Origin: Baffinella frigidus
Lineage: Eukaryota > Cryptophyceae > Cryptomonadales > Baffinellaceae
Reading direction: 5' to 3'
Assembly (NCBI GenBank): GCA_026770585.1
Contig: MU646341.1
Coordinates: 953,138-969,084 of the forward strand
DNA: 15,947 bases
Positions 1 to 7,191 of this stretch are shown here, one piece after another (the stretch's first letter is position 1; every line of letters begins with the position of its first letter). The notes beneath the pieces were generated by a model, which saw nothing but the letters and a program-made list of their open reading frames with translations, was not told the origin of the DNA and did no database searches. A program made the position numbers and the translations under genes.

Positions 1-21
1 CCCCCAACCCCTAACCCCGGA
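1..21. repeat. Degenerate C-rich telomere-like stretch at window edge
   Basis: The first 20 bases read as CCCCCAACCCCTAACCCC-type sequence, the complement of degenerate TTAGGGG/TTGGGGG units. It is too short to be called a telomeric array, but it resembles the other telomere-like blocks in the window. Confidence 0.3.
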
Positions 22-223
22 GGCGTCTCTTTCAGGGGAACACGCGACAGCCGCTGCTCACACGGAGTGGACGAAGGGCTCTGCAGATCCCTTCTACGGA
101 ACGGCGTGTCGTTGGCATATGTTGGGAGAAATTAAAACCTAAAGGACCTAAATGGAGATCACTTCGCGCAAGGCCGAGATGGCCGCGCTGCTCCAGAAGG
201 CTGGAGAGGAGGCTGCGAGGGCG
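22..223 (+). pseudogene. Broken upstream copy of coiled-coil exon, interrupted by K repeat
   Basis: This stretch is a diverged duplicate of the exon at 353-535. Bases 22-80 match the start of that exon (GCGTCTCT...CAGCCGCTGCTCAC...GAGTGG.CGAAGGGCT), and 161-223 match its middle (AAGGCCGAGATGGCCGCGCTGCTCCAG.AGGCTGG). Between the halves, about 81-153 is a minus-oriented copy of dispersed repeat K. The first half also has small changes (for example TTTCAGGGGAAC for TTAGCGGAGC), so the reading frame is not intact. The intact counterpart encodes a helix rich in Ala, Glu and Arg. Most likely a dead duplicate exon of the gene to its right; an alternative intron structure that skips K cannot be excluded. 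Confidence 0.55.
81..153 (-). repeat. Dispersed repeat K, copy 1 (inserted in exon duplicate)
   Basis: The reverse complement reads from a TTTAGGTCCTTTAGG start through CCCAACAT to GGGATCTGCAG and closely matches 6465-6535. Because it splits a recognisable exon, its limits are known: it begins after GACGAAGGGCT and ends before GGAGATC. Other K copies are longer on the far side of CTGCAG, so this copy looks truncated there. Confidence 0.6.
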
Positions 224-312
224 AATGGATCCCTATTTGTTCATAGGAGATGGAAAGAGGGGCAATTAGGGCCCGAAGTAAATTCAGTCAGGGGCATAAC
301 CCGGTTTGACAA
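223..312 (+). repeat. Partial M element, left end only
   Basis: It starts AATGGATCCCTATTTGTTC and continues to CCGGTTTGA, matching the left terminal inverted repeat of the M element in the intron at 536-1017 at most positions. No matching right end is seen before the exon at 353, so the copy is truncated. It joins the broken exon copy directly after GCTGCGAGGGCG. Confidence 0.6.
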
Positions 313-352
313 CGCCCAAGCCCTGAGCGCTAATGATTAAGCCCGAATGCAG

Positions 353-1927
353 GTGGCGTCTCTGTTAGCGGAGCATGCGGCAGCCGCTGCTCACATGGAG
401 TGGGCGAAGGGCTTGGAGATCGCGGGACTCAAGGCCGAGATGGCCGCGCTGCTCCAGCAGGCTGGGGAGGAGGCTGCGAGGGCGGTGGCGGAGAGGGGGA
501 GGGACGCGGCGGCGACGGAAGCGGCGGAGGATGAGGTCAATGGATCCCTATTTGTTCATAGGAGTTGGGATGAAGGTCAATTAGGGGGATAAGTAAATTT
601 AGTTAGGGGCGTAATCCGGTTTGAGAGGCGTCCTCGCGGCCAGGGGGGGAGGACGCGGCGAAGGGGGACCACGCGAGAATGGTAGAGGACTCTATTTACA
701 TGTGGGGTTGTAAATATTTGTACCAGGATAACGTAACCAGCTTCGTGACTGTGCTAATTTCGAGAGTTACGTGGCCAACCTCACGAAAGTTACTACACAG
801 ATGCCCATTTGTAAAAACACATGGTTTTAAATAGGTCCCTCCAGCATTCTCGCGTGGGAGGTCTCATCCGGGAACATGTTTAATTGAAAAGAAAATGGCC
901 TATCAAACCGGATTACGGCCCTAACTAGATTTACTTTGGGCCCTAATTGACCTTCTTCTAACTCCTATGAACAAATAGGGATCCATTTTTTTGAAATTAA
1001 ACATGTCCCCGGATCAGGTCAAGGTGCTCCGGGCGGCCAAGGAAAAGGCGATCAAGGAGGGAGAAGCGGCGAGTGGGAAGAAGGAGAAGGTGATCCAGAA
1101 GCTGCAAGCGCGGGTGGCCGCGCTGGTGTCGCAGGTATTTTCCGTGAACCCAGCCACCAGCCCGGACCAGATCGAGGCTGGAGCATGCGCTAATTCCTCG
1201 GGCGGCGCCTTCGAAAACGAATGTGCCACCCGAGGAATTGGCTCCGAACAATAGTCGATTTGGTCCGCTTCGCAGAGGCGATCAAGAACCTGCAAGCGCG
1301 CGTGGCCGCGCTGACGTCGCAGGTACAGAACCTCCTGAACCCCTCTCTCTCGAAACCCTCGAGGACTTGCCGGGATGCCCCCGAGGCTCCACGCAGGGCT
1401 GGAGGGGGGGGTATTCAAAAGTCATTTCTTCAGAATCTTGTGAGGGCCTCGCAGAGATTGGTACCCCGACGAACCTGTAGTGTAAGAGGATGTGAACGCT
1501 TAAGTAAAAGGTAGTATGAATGCGTAGTGTGACTGCTTAAGTAACTTTCGAGGCCTCATTTTTCGACACCAGTTTTGAGGCCTCGTTTTTTTGTGAATGT
1601 TCAAGCAAAAGGTTTGGCACGGCGCAGGTGGCGACGCTCGTGGAAGACAAAGTCGCCCTCCAGCGCGGCCCTGGGCGTTCTGCATGCCCTCGAAGTTACC
1701 ACATGCAGAGTCCCTCGTTGGTGTTTTGGTGCTTTGTGGTACACTCGCATCGTCTCTCACTCCCACCTCACCATTAAAGAGATAGGGGACAATCTGTGTC
1801 TGAGATCCCCTACCCAACCCAGGTGGCGTCGCTCGTGGAGGACAAAGTCGCCCTCCAGAACAAGGCCGACCTCGCGGCGCAGGACCTAACCACTGCCAAG
1901 GACGCGGCCGAGAAGATTGCCGCGCAG
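353..1927 (+). CDS. Multi-exon coiled-coil protein gene (partial, inferred exons)
   Basis: Five GC-rich coding blocks lie in the same phase and are bounded by AG/GT: 353-535 (61 codons), 1018-1134 (39), about 1278-1322 (15), 1628-1663 (12, donor unclear) and 1823-1927 (35). Joined, they give one uninterrupted helix rich in Ala, Glu, Lys, Gln and Leu with heptad spacing, for example AEMAALLQQAGEEAARA, LQARVAALVSQ, LQARVAALTSQ and VASLVEDKVALQ. Internal duplication is clear: LQARVAAL.SQ occurs in two exons and VA.LVEDKVALQ in two others. The family is not recognised; long coiled coils are typical of cytoskeletal, basal-body, Golgi or tethering proteins, and nothing here chooses among them. No start codon is defined: the ATG at 347 lies just before a likely acceptor (GAATGCAG/GTGG). 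The 3' end is unclear. The frame of the last block stays open to 2029 and would add a hydrophobic 20-residue tail, which could be a tail anchor or merely a translated polypyrimidine tract. It may be a decaying gene. Confidence 0.5.
536..1017 (+). mobile_element. Intron largely filled by palindromic M element
   Basis: The donor is GATGAG/GTCAAT and the acceptor GGATCAG/GTCAAG; removal joins two phase-0 exons. Inside, about 541-627 and 897-986 are inverted repeats of roughly 86 bp (TGGATCCCTATTTGTTCATA ... with complement at the right). A second inner pair, about 669-705 and 818-860, shares CCACGCGAGAATG. The 7-base direct repeat AGGTCAA flanks the intron at 534-540 and 1016-1022. The left copy abuts the inverted repeat; the right copy is 29 bases away from it. 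Confidence 0.65.
1163..1267. repeat. Fold-back element inside putative intron 1135-1277
   Basis: The ends CGGACCAGATCGA and, inverted, CGGACCAAATCGA flank inner inverted arms AATTCCTCGGGCGGC and AATTCCTCGGGTGGC around a short loop. The element occupies most of the putative intron between the LQARVAALVSQ and LQARVAALTSQ exons. The donor is CAG/GTATTT; the in-frame acceptor would be CGCAGAG/GCG. Confidence 0.55.
1490..1613 (+). repeat. Intronic direct repeat and hairpin
   Basis: TGTGAACGCTTAAGTAAAAGGT near 1490 recurs as TGTGAATGTTCAAGCAAAAGGT near 1591, about 101 bases apart. Between them CGAGGCCTCATTTTT and TTTTGAGGCCTCG form a hairpin (about 1548-1587). All lies in the putative intron between the third and fourth coiled-coil exons. 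Confidence 0.5.
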
Positions 1928-2003
1928 GGCTGGTGGAAGAAGGGGTGGAAGGAGGGGGGGGGGGGGCTCTCCTTCTTCCTCGCGCTCCCGTTCCTCGTCT
2001 GTT

Positions 2004-2165
2004 TTTTCCTGGTGACTTATTCCTGGTAGGTGAAGTCGCTTTTTCCTGGTAGCTTCACTTACCAGGATTTTTTTTTTCCCTGATAAGTGAAGTTACCAGG
2101 AACCTGGTAGCTTCACTTACCAGGAAAAAGTCTTTTTCCTGGTAAGTGAAGTTACCAGGAAAGAG
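2004..2165. repeat. Cluster of 22-bp near-palindromes in alternating orientation
   Basis: Four full units of a 22-base near-palindrome lie at 2045-2066 and 2103-2124 (CCTGGTAGCTTCACTTACCAGG form) and at 2079-2100 and 2138-2159 (CCTGGTAAGTGAAGTTACCAGG form). They alternate in orientation, and degenerate units precede them near 2008-2035. The last two can pair as one long hairpin through AGGAAAAAG/CTTTTTCCT. Confidence 0.8.
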
Positions 2166-2237
2166 TCCGGTCAGTGGTGCGTTGCAAGCTCCACTGTCTC
2201 CAACCGGCGTTAGGTCCTTTCCTCACACTCTCATGAG

Positions 2238-2261
2238 AAAAACCTCACGTGTGAGGTTTTT
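2238..2261. repeat. 24-bp perfect palindrome
   Basis: AAAAACCTCAC followed by GT and GTGAGGTTTTT is self-complementary over 24 bases. It could be a hairpin or terminator-like structure; no transcript can be assigned to it. Confidence 0.6.
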
Positions 2262-2298
2262 GGTCCCGGGCTTCAGAGAGGGTGGGGTGCCCTGACAG

Positions 2299-2402
2299 TA
2301 TCCCTGAAGTGGCCAGGTGGTCAAATTTGACCACCAAGAGGAACTAGGAGGTCCTAGGCCCCTACCGTAGGGCGTATGCGCCTATTCGCCACTTAAGGGA
2401 TA
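2299..2402. mobile_element. MITE family B, copy 1
   Basis: Bounded by TA on both sides, with ends TCCCTGAAGTGGCC and GGCGAATAGGCG...CACTTAAGGGA (inverted). It contains the palindromic motif GGTCAAATTTGACC and the block CCCTACCGTAGGGCG. It has no coding capacity, consistent with a non-autonomous element. Confidence 0.75.
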
Positions 2403-2418
2403 TCGAATTGGGTCACGT

Positions 2419-2538
2419 TACAGGGTTACCTGGCTGATAAGAAACCGCCCCCCCCATAGGACCCTACAGTAGGCCTATGCCTAGGGCCCTATGGTGATCC
2501 TTGGGGGGGGGGCGTTTCTTATGAGCGAGGTACCCCTA
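2419..2538. mobile_element. MITE family A, copy 1
   Basis: Starts TACAGGGTTACCTGGCTGATAAGAAACC and ends as the inverted CTTATGAGCGAGGTACCCCTA. The arms contain runs of C and G around a core CCTACAGTAGGCCTATGCC. The right-hand TA doubles as the left TA of the next B element. Confidence 0.8.
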
Positions 2539-2642
2539 TCCTGTAAGTGGCGAGGGGGTCAAAATTGACCCCCAAGAGGTCTTAGGCAGGTCCTAGGGCC
2601 CTACGGTAGGGCGTATGCGCCTTCTCGCCACTTAAGGGATAG
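2537..2642. mobile_element. MITE family B, copy 2
   Basis: Ends TCCTGTAAGTGGCGAG and CTCGCCACTTAAGGGA with TA at each side; it contains GGGTCAAAATTGACCC and CCCTACGGTAGGGCG. Directly abuts A copy 1. Confidence 0.8.
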
Positions 2643-2769
2643 GAGAGGAGAGCTTGAAGTGGCGATGGAGGGTTGCTGCAACGGATCAGCAGGGGGGGGG
2701 GGGGTTCGGCAGCGTTTTCAAAGCCGTGGGGCTGACGGGGGTGGGTGAGTGCGCGGTGAAGCGGCTGGT

Positions 2770-2870
2770 CTTTTAGGTTCTGTAGGTTCTTCAAGCTCCC
2801 AACATAGGCGGACACTGGAACTGATCTGCAGAAAAGCCATGCTTCCTTTCGGATCACATCAGCCCCCCCT
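2770..2870 (+). repeat. Dispersed repeat K, copy 2
   Basis: Runs TTTTAGGTTC...CCCAACATAGGCGGACACTGGAACTG...CTGCAGAAAAGCCATGCTTC...CGGATCACATC. It matches 6866-6960 (inverted) and 13373-13470 along its length. Confidence 0.75.
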
Positions 2871-2888
2871 GGACGCGGAGAGCATGTG

Positions 2889-3006
2889 CAGTGGTACCTC
2901 GCTCATAAGGAAACCCCCCTCCCCCCAGGACCACCGTAGGGCCCTAGGCATAGGCCTACTGTAGGGTCCTAGGCGGGGGTTGTTTCTGATGAGCGAGGTA
3001 CCTCTA
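2889..3006. mobile_element. MITE family A, copy 2 (inverted orientation)
   Basis: Left end GGTACCTCGCTCATAAG (outermost bases altered), core ACCGTAGGGCCCTAGGCATAGG, right end GATGAGCGAGGTACCTCTA. The right TA is shared with B copy 3. Confidence 0.75.
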
Positions 3007-3115
3007 TCCCTTAAGTGACCAGGCGGTCAAATTTGACGGCCAAGAGGTCCTAGGCAGGCCCTAGGGCCCTACGGTAGGGCGTGCGAGCCTACTAAGGGAT
3101 GGGACTTAAGGGATA
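3005..3115. mobile_element. MITE family B, copy 3
   Basis: Ends TCCCTTAAGTGACC and ACTTAAGGGA with flanking TA; contains GGTCAAATTTGACG and CCCTACGGTAGGGCG. The right end is rearranged, with three near copies of TTAAGGGATAGGGG-type sequence following to about 3133. Confidence 0.75.
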
Positions 3116-3230
3116 GGGGTTAAGGGATAGGGGTAGCTGGCGTTTGTCCAGGAGGTGCAGCGGGGGTTTCTCTGCAGGTGGATGTGTTTGAATTAATAAA
3201 GGCCTCTCTTAAATGCCCGAATGGGTCATG

Positions 3231-3351
3231 TACAGGGGTACCTCGCTCATAAGAAACCGCCTCCCCCTAGGACCCTACAGTAGGCCTATGCCTATGGCCA
3301 TATGGTGATCCTAGGGGGGTGGGCGTTTCTTATGAGCGAGGTACCCCTGTA
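3231..3351. mobile_element. MITE family A, copy 3
   Basis: Complete copy: TACAGGGGTACCTCGCTCAT at the left, its complement at the right, core CCTACAGTAGGCCTATGCC, C-rich and G-rich inner arms, TA at both ends. Confidence 0.9.
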
Positions 3352-3409
3352 CACAGTACATATGGGGAAAGCGCCGATTCCTCTGGGTTTCGGGGGTTCG
3401 GGCCAGAAG

Positions 3410-3449
3410 GTTTAGGGTGTAGGGTTTAGGGTTTAGGGTTCAGGGTTTA
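3410..3449 (+). repeat. Short interstitial telomere-like block
   Basis: Five to six heptamers of TTTAGGG with variants TGTAGGG and TTCAGGG. Confidence 0.85.
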
Positions 3450-3797
3450 AGCACCCTCAGCTACTTGTTGGTTCATCTCAGGGACCTGCCTCTCACAGTC
3501 GCTCCCTCCCCGGTCTTCCTCTTGACCCCCCCCCCCCCAAAGCGGGCACCATGATCGCAAACCACCGCCCCTCCCCGGCATTCCCCTTGAACCCCTCCCC
3601 ACCCAAAAGGGTGCACCGTGATTGCAAACCACCACCCCTCCTAGTTCCACCTCAGGACCACCGCAGGGCCCAAGGTATCGGCCTGCCTGTCGGGTTCTAG
3701 GGCGAGGCATTGTCTTACGTCGAAGCCCCCCCCCTGGCCTTGACCTCCGCCGCTCCTGCCACCGGCGAGGTACAGGGGCAGGACCCTACAGTAGGCT
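3450..3797. other. Non-coding stretch with a decayed family A copy
   Basis: No convincing gene. A pair of imperfect direct repeats (GATCGCAAACCACC / GATTGCAAACCACC, with CGGGCACC or GGGTGCACC nearby) lies at about 3540-3640. From about 3640 a degenerate A-type core is visible (AGGACCACCGCAGGGCCCAAGG...), followed by ACAGGGGCAGGACCCTACAGTAGGC, which looks like a deleted A copy abutting B copy 4. Confidence 0.45.
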
Positions 3798-3903
3798 TAT
3801 CCCATAAGTGGCGATGGGGTCAAAATTGACCCTCAAAAAGGTCCTACGCAGGTCCAAGGGCCCTACGGTAGGGCGTTTGCGCCTACTCGCCACTTGAGGG
3901 ATA
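3798..3903. mobile_element. MITE family B, copy 4
   Basis: Ends TCCCATAAGTGGCGA and TCGCCACTTGAGGGA with TA on both sides; contains GGGTCAAAATTGACCC and GGGCCCTACGGTAGGGCG. Confidence 0.8.
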
Positions 3904-3970
3904 CCGGTTCCAGCTAGGTGGAGGCGGCTCCTTATGAGCGAGCTACCCGCGAAGTAGCGCGCTTCCCCCG

Positions 3971-4696
3971 TTTAGGGTTGAGGGTTGAGGATTTCGGGTT
4001 GAGGGTTGAGGGTTGAGGGTTAAGGTTTAAGGTTTAGGGTTTAGGGTTAAGGGTTTAGGGTTTAGGGTTTAGGGTTTAGGGTGTAGGGTTTAGGGTTTAG
4101 GGTTTAGGGTCTAGGGTTTAGGGTTTAGGGCTTAGGGTGCAGGGTTTAGGGTCTAGGGTTTAGGGTTTCGTGTTTCGTGTTTAGGGTTGAGGGTTGAGGG
4201 TTGAGGGTGGAGGGTGGAGGGTGAAGGGTGGAGGGTCTAGGGTCTAGGGTCCAGGGTCTAGGGTCTAGAGTTTGGGGTTTAAAGTTAAGGGTTTAGGATT
4301 TTTAGGATTGAGGGTTTAGGGTTTAGGGTTTAGGGTTTAGGGTTCTGGGTTCTGGGTTCAGAGTTGAGGGTTTAGGGTTGAGGGTTAAGGGTTGAGGGTT
4401 AAGGGTTGAGGGTTGAGGGTTGAGGGTTTAAGGTGTAGGGTTGAGGGTTGAGGGTCGAGGGTTGAGGGTTAAGGGTTTAGGGGTTGAGGGTTGAGAGTTT
4501 GGGGTTTAGGGTGTAGGGTGCAGGGTGTAGGGTTTAGGGTTTAGGGTTTAGGGTTTAGGGTTTAGGGTTTAGGGTGTAGGGTTGAGGGTTTAGGGTGGGT
4601 GTAGGGTGTAGGGTGTAGGGTTTAGGGTTTATGGTTGAGGGTTTAGGGTGTAGGGTTTAGGGTTTAGGGTGAGTTTAGGGTGTAGGGTGTAGGGTT
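3971..4696 (+). repeat. Long degenerate telomere-like array
   Basis: About 725 bases of near-continuous heptamers. TTTAGGG predominates, with blocks of TTGAGGG (around 3976-4020, 4180-4205, 4380-4490), TTAAGGG, TGTAGGG and GGAGGG variants. The variant blocks suggest local amplification rather than telomerase alone. The G-rich strand is on +. Confidence 0.95.
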
Positions 4697-4924
4697 ATGC
4701 AAGTAGTTGAGGGTCGTGAGACGCACTGCGTGACGCACGCGAGGAAAGTGGCCATCGGGGGCGACCACATCGACACGCCCGACCTGATGAAAGACAGCTT
4801 CCAGCAGTGCGTGACGCACGCGAGGAAACAGCGCGCGGCCGTGATCTGCGCCTTCAAGGAGTCCTTCGATGAGTTTGACCAGCACGGCAAGGGCTTCGGG
4901 GTCAGCCCCAAACGCAAACCCTAA
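4697..4924 (+). CDS. Short ORF between telomere-like repeats, EF-hand-like C-terminal segment
   Basis: A 75-codon open frame begins at the ATG immediately after the telomere-like array and ends in short CCCTAAACCCC sequence. GC-rich third positions distinguish it from the surrounding repeat. A 20-base direct repeat (GCGTGACGCACGCGAGGAAA, at about 4728 and 4808) encodes two VTHARK segments. Residues near the end read AFKESFDEFDQHGKG, similar to the entering helix and loop start of an EF hand (compare the calmodulin/centrin pattern EAFxxFDxDGxG), but loop positions 3 and 5 carry H and K in place of acidic or polar residues, so calcium binding is doubtful. It is probably a captured gene fragment or one exon of a larger gene; no partner exon is seen. 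The start is uncertain, since the first codons may be translated repeat. Confidence 0.35.
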   Translation: MQVVEGRETHCVTHARKVAIGGDHIDTPDLMKDSFQQCVTHARKQRAAVICAFKESFDEFDQHGKGFGVSPKRKP

Positions 4925-4950
4925 ACCCCATTCCCTGAACCTTGAACCAA

Positions 4951-5386
4951 TCCACCAACCCTCACGGTCTGCGCAAATGACCGATTTTCGTGGTACGTAA
5001 TGCCCTTGCGAGAAGTCGGATTCCGACTTCGGTTATTTTGCTGACCTAAAATATGTAAATTTACAAGTCCTCGTCCCAGACACACCTACAGCGACCTCAT
5101 CGGACACGACCAGGTCTGTGCGTCGGTTGGGATTTCCTTTTTTCTCTCCACGTCCCTTTTCGAGGCAATCGATCAGGATCCGACCGTTCTATTTCCCGGA
5201 CCCGACCGTTCTAAATGCGGGGGGCGGATCCGGATCGAATCCTGCTGACACGAATCCTGAGATATGTCATCACGGACTTTGGCAAATTTCACAGGATCCC
5301 GCTTTTACAATAAATTTAAAGCCTTACAAGTGCCCCCCACTTCTCGTTAGAATTGCCCATTTGCCCAGCTCGTGAGGGCTGGTGGA
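4951..5386. mobile_element. Family D inverted-repeat element, copy 1 (long)
   Basis: Left end TCCACCAACCCTCACGGTCT, right end GTGAGGGCTGGTGGA, with GCGCAAAT / ATTTGCCC continuing the inverted repeats. A palindrome GAAGTCGGATTCCGACTTC at about 5013-5031 matches the centre of the other D copies but sits near the left end here, so extra sequence was gained to its right. An 85-codon open frame inside (5118-5375) shows no recognisable protein. Confidence 0.6.
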
Positions 5387-5779
5387 TAGGTCAATGGAGA
5401 AGATCCAGCGCCCTCCCGGAAAAGATCCAAGGCCCACCCGTGTAGGACGGGTCATTCTTCAGCAATTTCATCTCGGAACATACCAGAATCTGTCCACATA
5501 AAAGGCGTAAGATAGCATCATCGTACGCCTAAAATAGCATATACACCCTTATCTTCGGCGTAGGAAGCCTAAGATAGCGGCTGTACAGAATGTAGCTGTG
5601 CAAAGACACATGGGGAGCGGCTCGTCTCCGTTAGGGTCTACCTAGGTACAGCTACTCTCAGCGATTCTCCTCCACCTACAGTTGCGCGGGCTCAAATCTC
5701 TCCAGGCCGCCGGGCCTATGGAAAAGATCTGGCACCCTCCCGGAGAAAGATCCATGCCCCCCCCTGTACGCAGAAGATG
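5387..5779. other. Non-coding, with duplicated AGATCC segments and GCGTAAGATAG repeats
   Basis: No gene seen. GCGTAAGATAGCA-type units recur at about 5506, 5526, 5550 (inverted) and 5568. A segment at 5395-5453 (AAGATCCAGCGCCCTCCCGG...GTGTAGGACGGGTC) is repeated at 5718-5760 plus 5901-5924, where A copy 4 splits it. Confidence 0.5.
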
Positions 5780-5900
5780 TACAGGGGTACCTCGCTCATA
5801 AGAAACCGCGCCCCCCTAGGACCCTACAGTAGGCCTATGCCTAGGGTCCTATGGTGGTCCTAGGGGGGTGGGCGTTTCTTATGAGCGAGGTACCCCTGTA
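5780..5900. mobile_element. MITE family A, copy 4
   Basis: Complete copy with TA on both sides, inserted into a repeated segment whose uninterrupted relative lies at 5395-5453. Confidence 0.9.
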
Positions 5901-6151
5901 GCGCCCTCCCGTGTAGGACGGGTCCGTGTGAAGACCAGTCAAGGCAGGTTTGAAGACGGGTCCGTGTGAGGACCCAGTCGATCTAACGACCCGAGGCGGG
6001 CTCGTCCTGGACTAGGTCCTCAGATCCTGAGGCGGGCCTGTCTGTGGTTTTGAGAGCGCGCCGCGCTTGATTCTGAAATGGCTTGAAGCGCACGTGGGTG
6101 GGTGAGAGGTGTTACTGTAAATACTTGCGAGAGAAAAGTGCGTTTATTACG
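5901..6151. other. Non-coding stretch with small direct repeats
   Basis: GACGGGTCCGTGTGAAGACC and GACGGGTCCGTGTGAGGACC repeat within 5916-5980. No gene or other element is seen. Confidence 0.5.
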
Positions 6152-6261
6152 TATCCCTTAAGTGACCAGTAGGCTCATACGCCCTACATGTACGGTAGGG
6201 CCCTAGGACCTGCCTAGGGCGAGTTAGGGCGAATATTCGCCCTATGGTCACTTAAGGGGTA
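6152..6261. mobile_element. MITE family B, copy 5 (opposite orientation)
   Basis: Ends TCCCTTAAGTGACC and GGTCACTTAAGGGG within TA. The core reads CCCTACATGTACGGTAGGGCCC, and the other arm is the palindrome GGGCGAATATTCGCCC. Confidence 0.8.
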
Positions 6262-6464
6262 TATACACGAGTGGTCAAGCCACGCCAGAGTCTTGGAAGG
6301 GGTCGCCAAAAGTCAATTACCCTTCAAGGCAGTGGTTTTCAAAAGTCAACACCCGTTCTCAGAAACGGTTAAAAAAAATCAACCCCCTCGATTTATCAAC
6401 TTTTTAAATCTCGCTTCCCCCCCTCCTGCACTCTGGCGTGGAGGGACCCGAGAGCATGTGGCCG

Positions 6465-6560
6465 TTAGGTCCTTTAGGTTTTGATTTCGCCCAACATAGC
6501 CCAGCGCCACGCCCTTCCGTAGAAGGGATCTGCAGAGAAAGCATTTTTGACTTCGGATCG
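6465..6560 (+). repeat. Dispersed repeat K, copy 3
   Basis: Matches K copy 1 (inverted) from AGGTCCTTTAGG through TTCCGTAGAAGGGATCTGCAG, then continues to TTCGGATCGCG as in the longer copies. It forms an inverted pair with K copy 4 around A copy 5. Confidence 0.7.
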
Positions 6561-6654
6561 CGTTTAGCTCTCCAGTGCAGAGGCTCGTGAAGAGGGGATA
6601 CTCGCGACTAAGGTGGGCGATGTGGAGAGGAATTCTCTCAGGAGGACTGGTCGG

Positions 6655-6771
6655 TACAGGGGTACCTCGCTCACAAGAAACCGCCTCCCCCTAAGACCCT
6701 ACAGTAGGCCCATGCCGAGGGCCCTATGGTGGTCCTGGGGGGAGGGATCTTATGACCGAGGTACCCCTGTA
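6655..6771. mobile_element. MITE family A, copy 5
   Basis: TACAGGGGTACCTCGCTCAC at the left, CGAGGTACCCCTGTA at the right; the core is conserved. The right inner arm has lost part of GCGTTTCTTATGAG. Confidence 0.85.
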
Positions 6772-6865
6772 TGGCACAGGGCGCTCACTCTTCATACACA
6801 TGTAGCCAGGGGGGGGGCCTCGCAGCGCTACACGGGGGTTTGTCGCGAATATGGGCATACCCCGT

Positions 6866-6960
6866 CGATGTGATCCGAAAGGAAGCATGGCTTTTTTGCA
6901 GAACCAGTTCCGGTGTCCGCCTATGTTTGGAGCTCGAAGAACCTAAAGGACCTAAAGGAT
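6866..6960 (-). repeat. Dispersed repeat K, copy 4
   Basis: The reverse complement matches 2770-2870 closely, including AACATAGGCGGACAC.GGAACTG and AAGCCATGCTTCCTTTCGG. It ends in two AGGACCTAAA-type units. Confidence 0.75.
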
Positions 6961-7072
6961 AGCGGGGTCCCAGGCTCCTCGGCATATCCTTACGGTACTG
7001 TAGGACGGGTAGAACCCTAGGGCGGTGCTCGTGCTGCGAGGTTCAGGGCAAGCCCCACCCTTGGAAAGGCTG

Positions 7073-7191
7073 TGCAGGGGTACCTCGCTCATAAGAAACC
7101 GCCCCCCCCTAGGATCACCATAGGGCCCTAGGCATAGTCCTACTGTAGGGTCCTAGGGGGGGCGGTTTCTTATGAGCGAGGTACCCCTGTA
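7073..7191. mobile_element. MITE family A, copy 6 (inverted orientation)
   Basis: TGCAGGGGTACCTCGCTCAT at the left and ATGAGCGAGGTACCCCTGTA at the right. The core is in reverse orientation (CCATAGGGCCCTAGGCATAG). Confidence 0.88.

Noticed and set aside
1014-1418. Minus-strand frames antisense to the coiled-coil exons
   Set aside because: They mirror GC-rich coding sequence on the plus strand and have no independent support.
1928-2029. C-terminal membrane anchor of the coiled-coil protein
   Set aside because: The hydrophobic tail is encoded by a polypyrimidine stretch that looks as much like an intron end; mentioned only as a possibility.
2238-2261. Palindrome with a T run as a bacterial-type terminator
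   Set aside because: No upstream gene ends here and the setting is eukaryotic; kept only as a palindrome.
2749-2964. Frames through K and A repeats (also at 6613-6985, 7172-7357 and 14478-14738)
   Set aside because: They translate repeat sequence (peptides such as GTSLIR and MSEVPLY) and recur wherever the repeats do.
5222-5240. GGATCGAATCC, resembling a tRNA T-loop
   Set aside because: One position is wrong for the T-loop consensus and no acceptor stem or A box can be placed around it.
5118-5375. 85-codon frame inside D copy 1 as a transposase
   Set aside because: Too short, with no DDE or helix-turn-helix features visible, and it runs into the terminal repeat.
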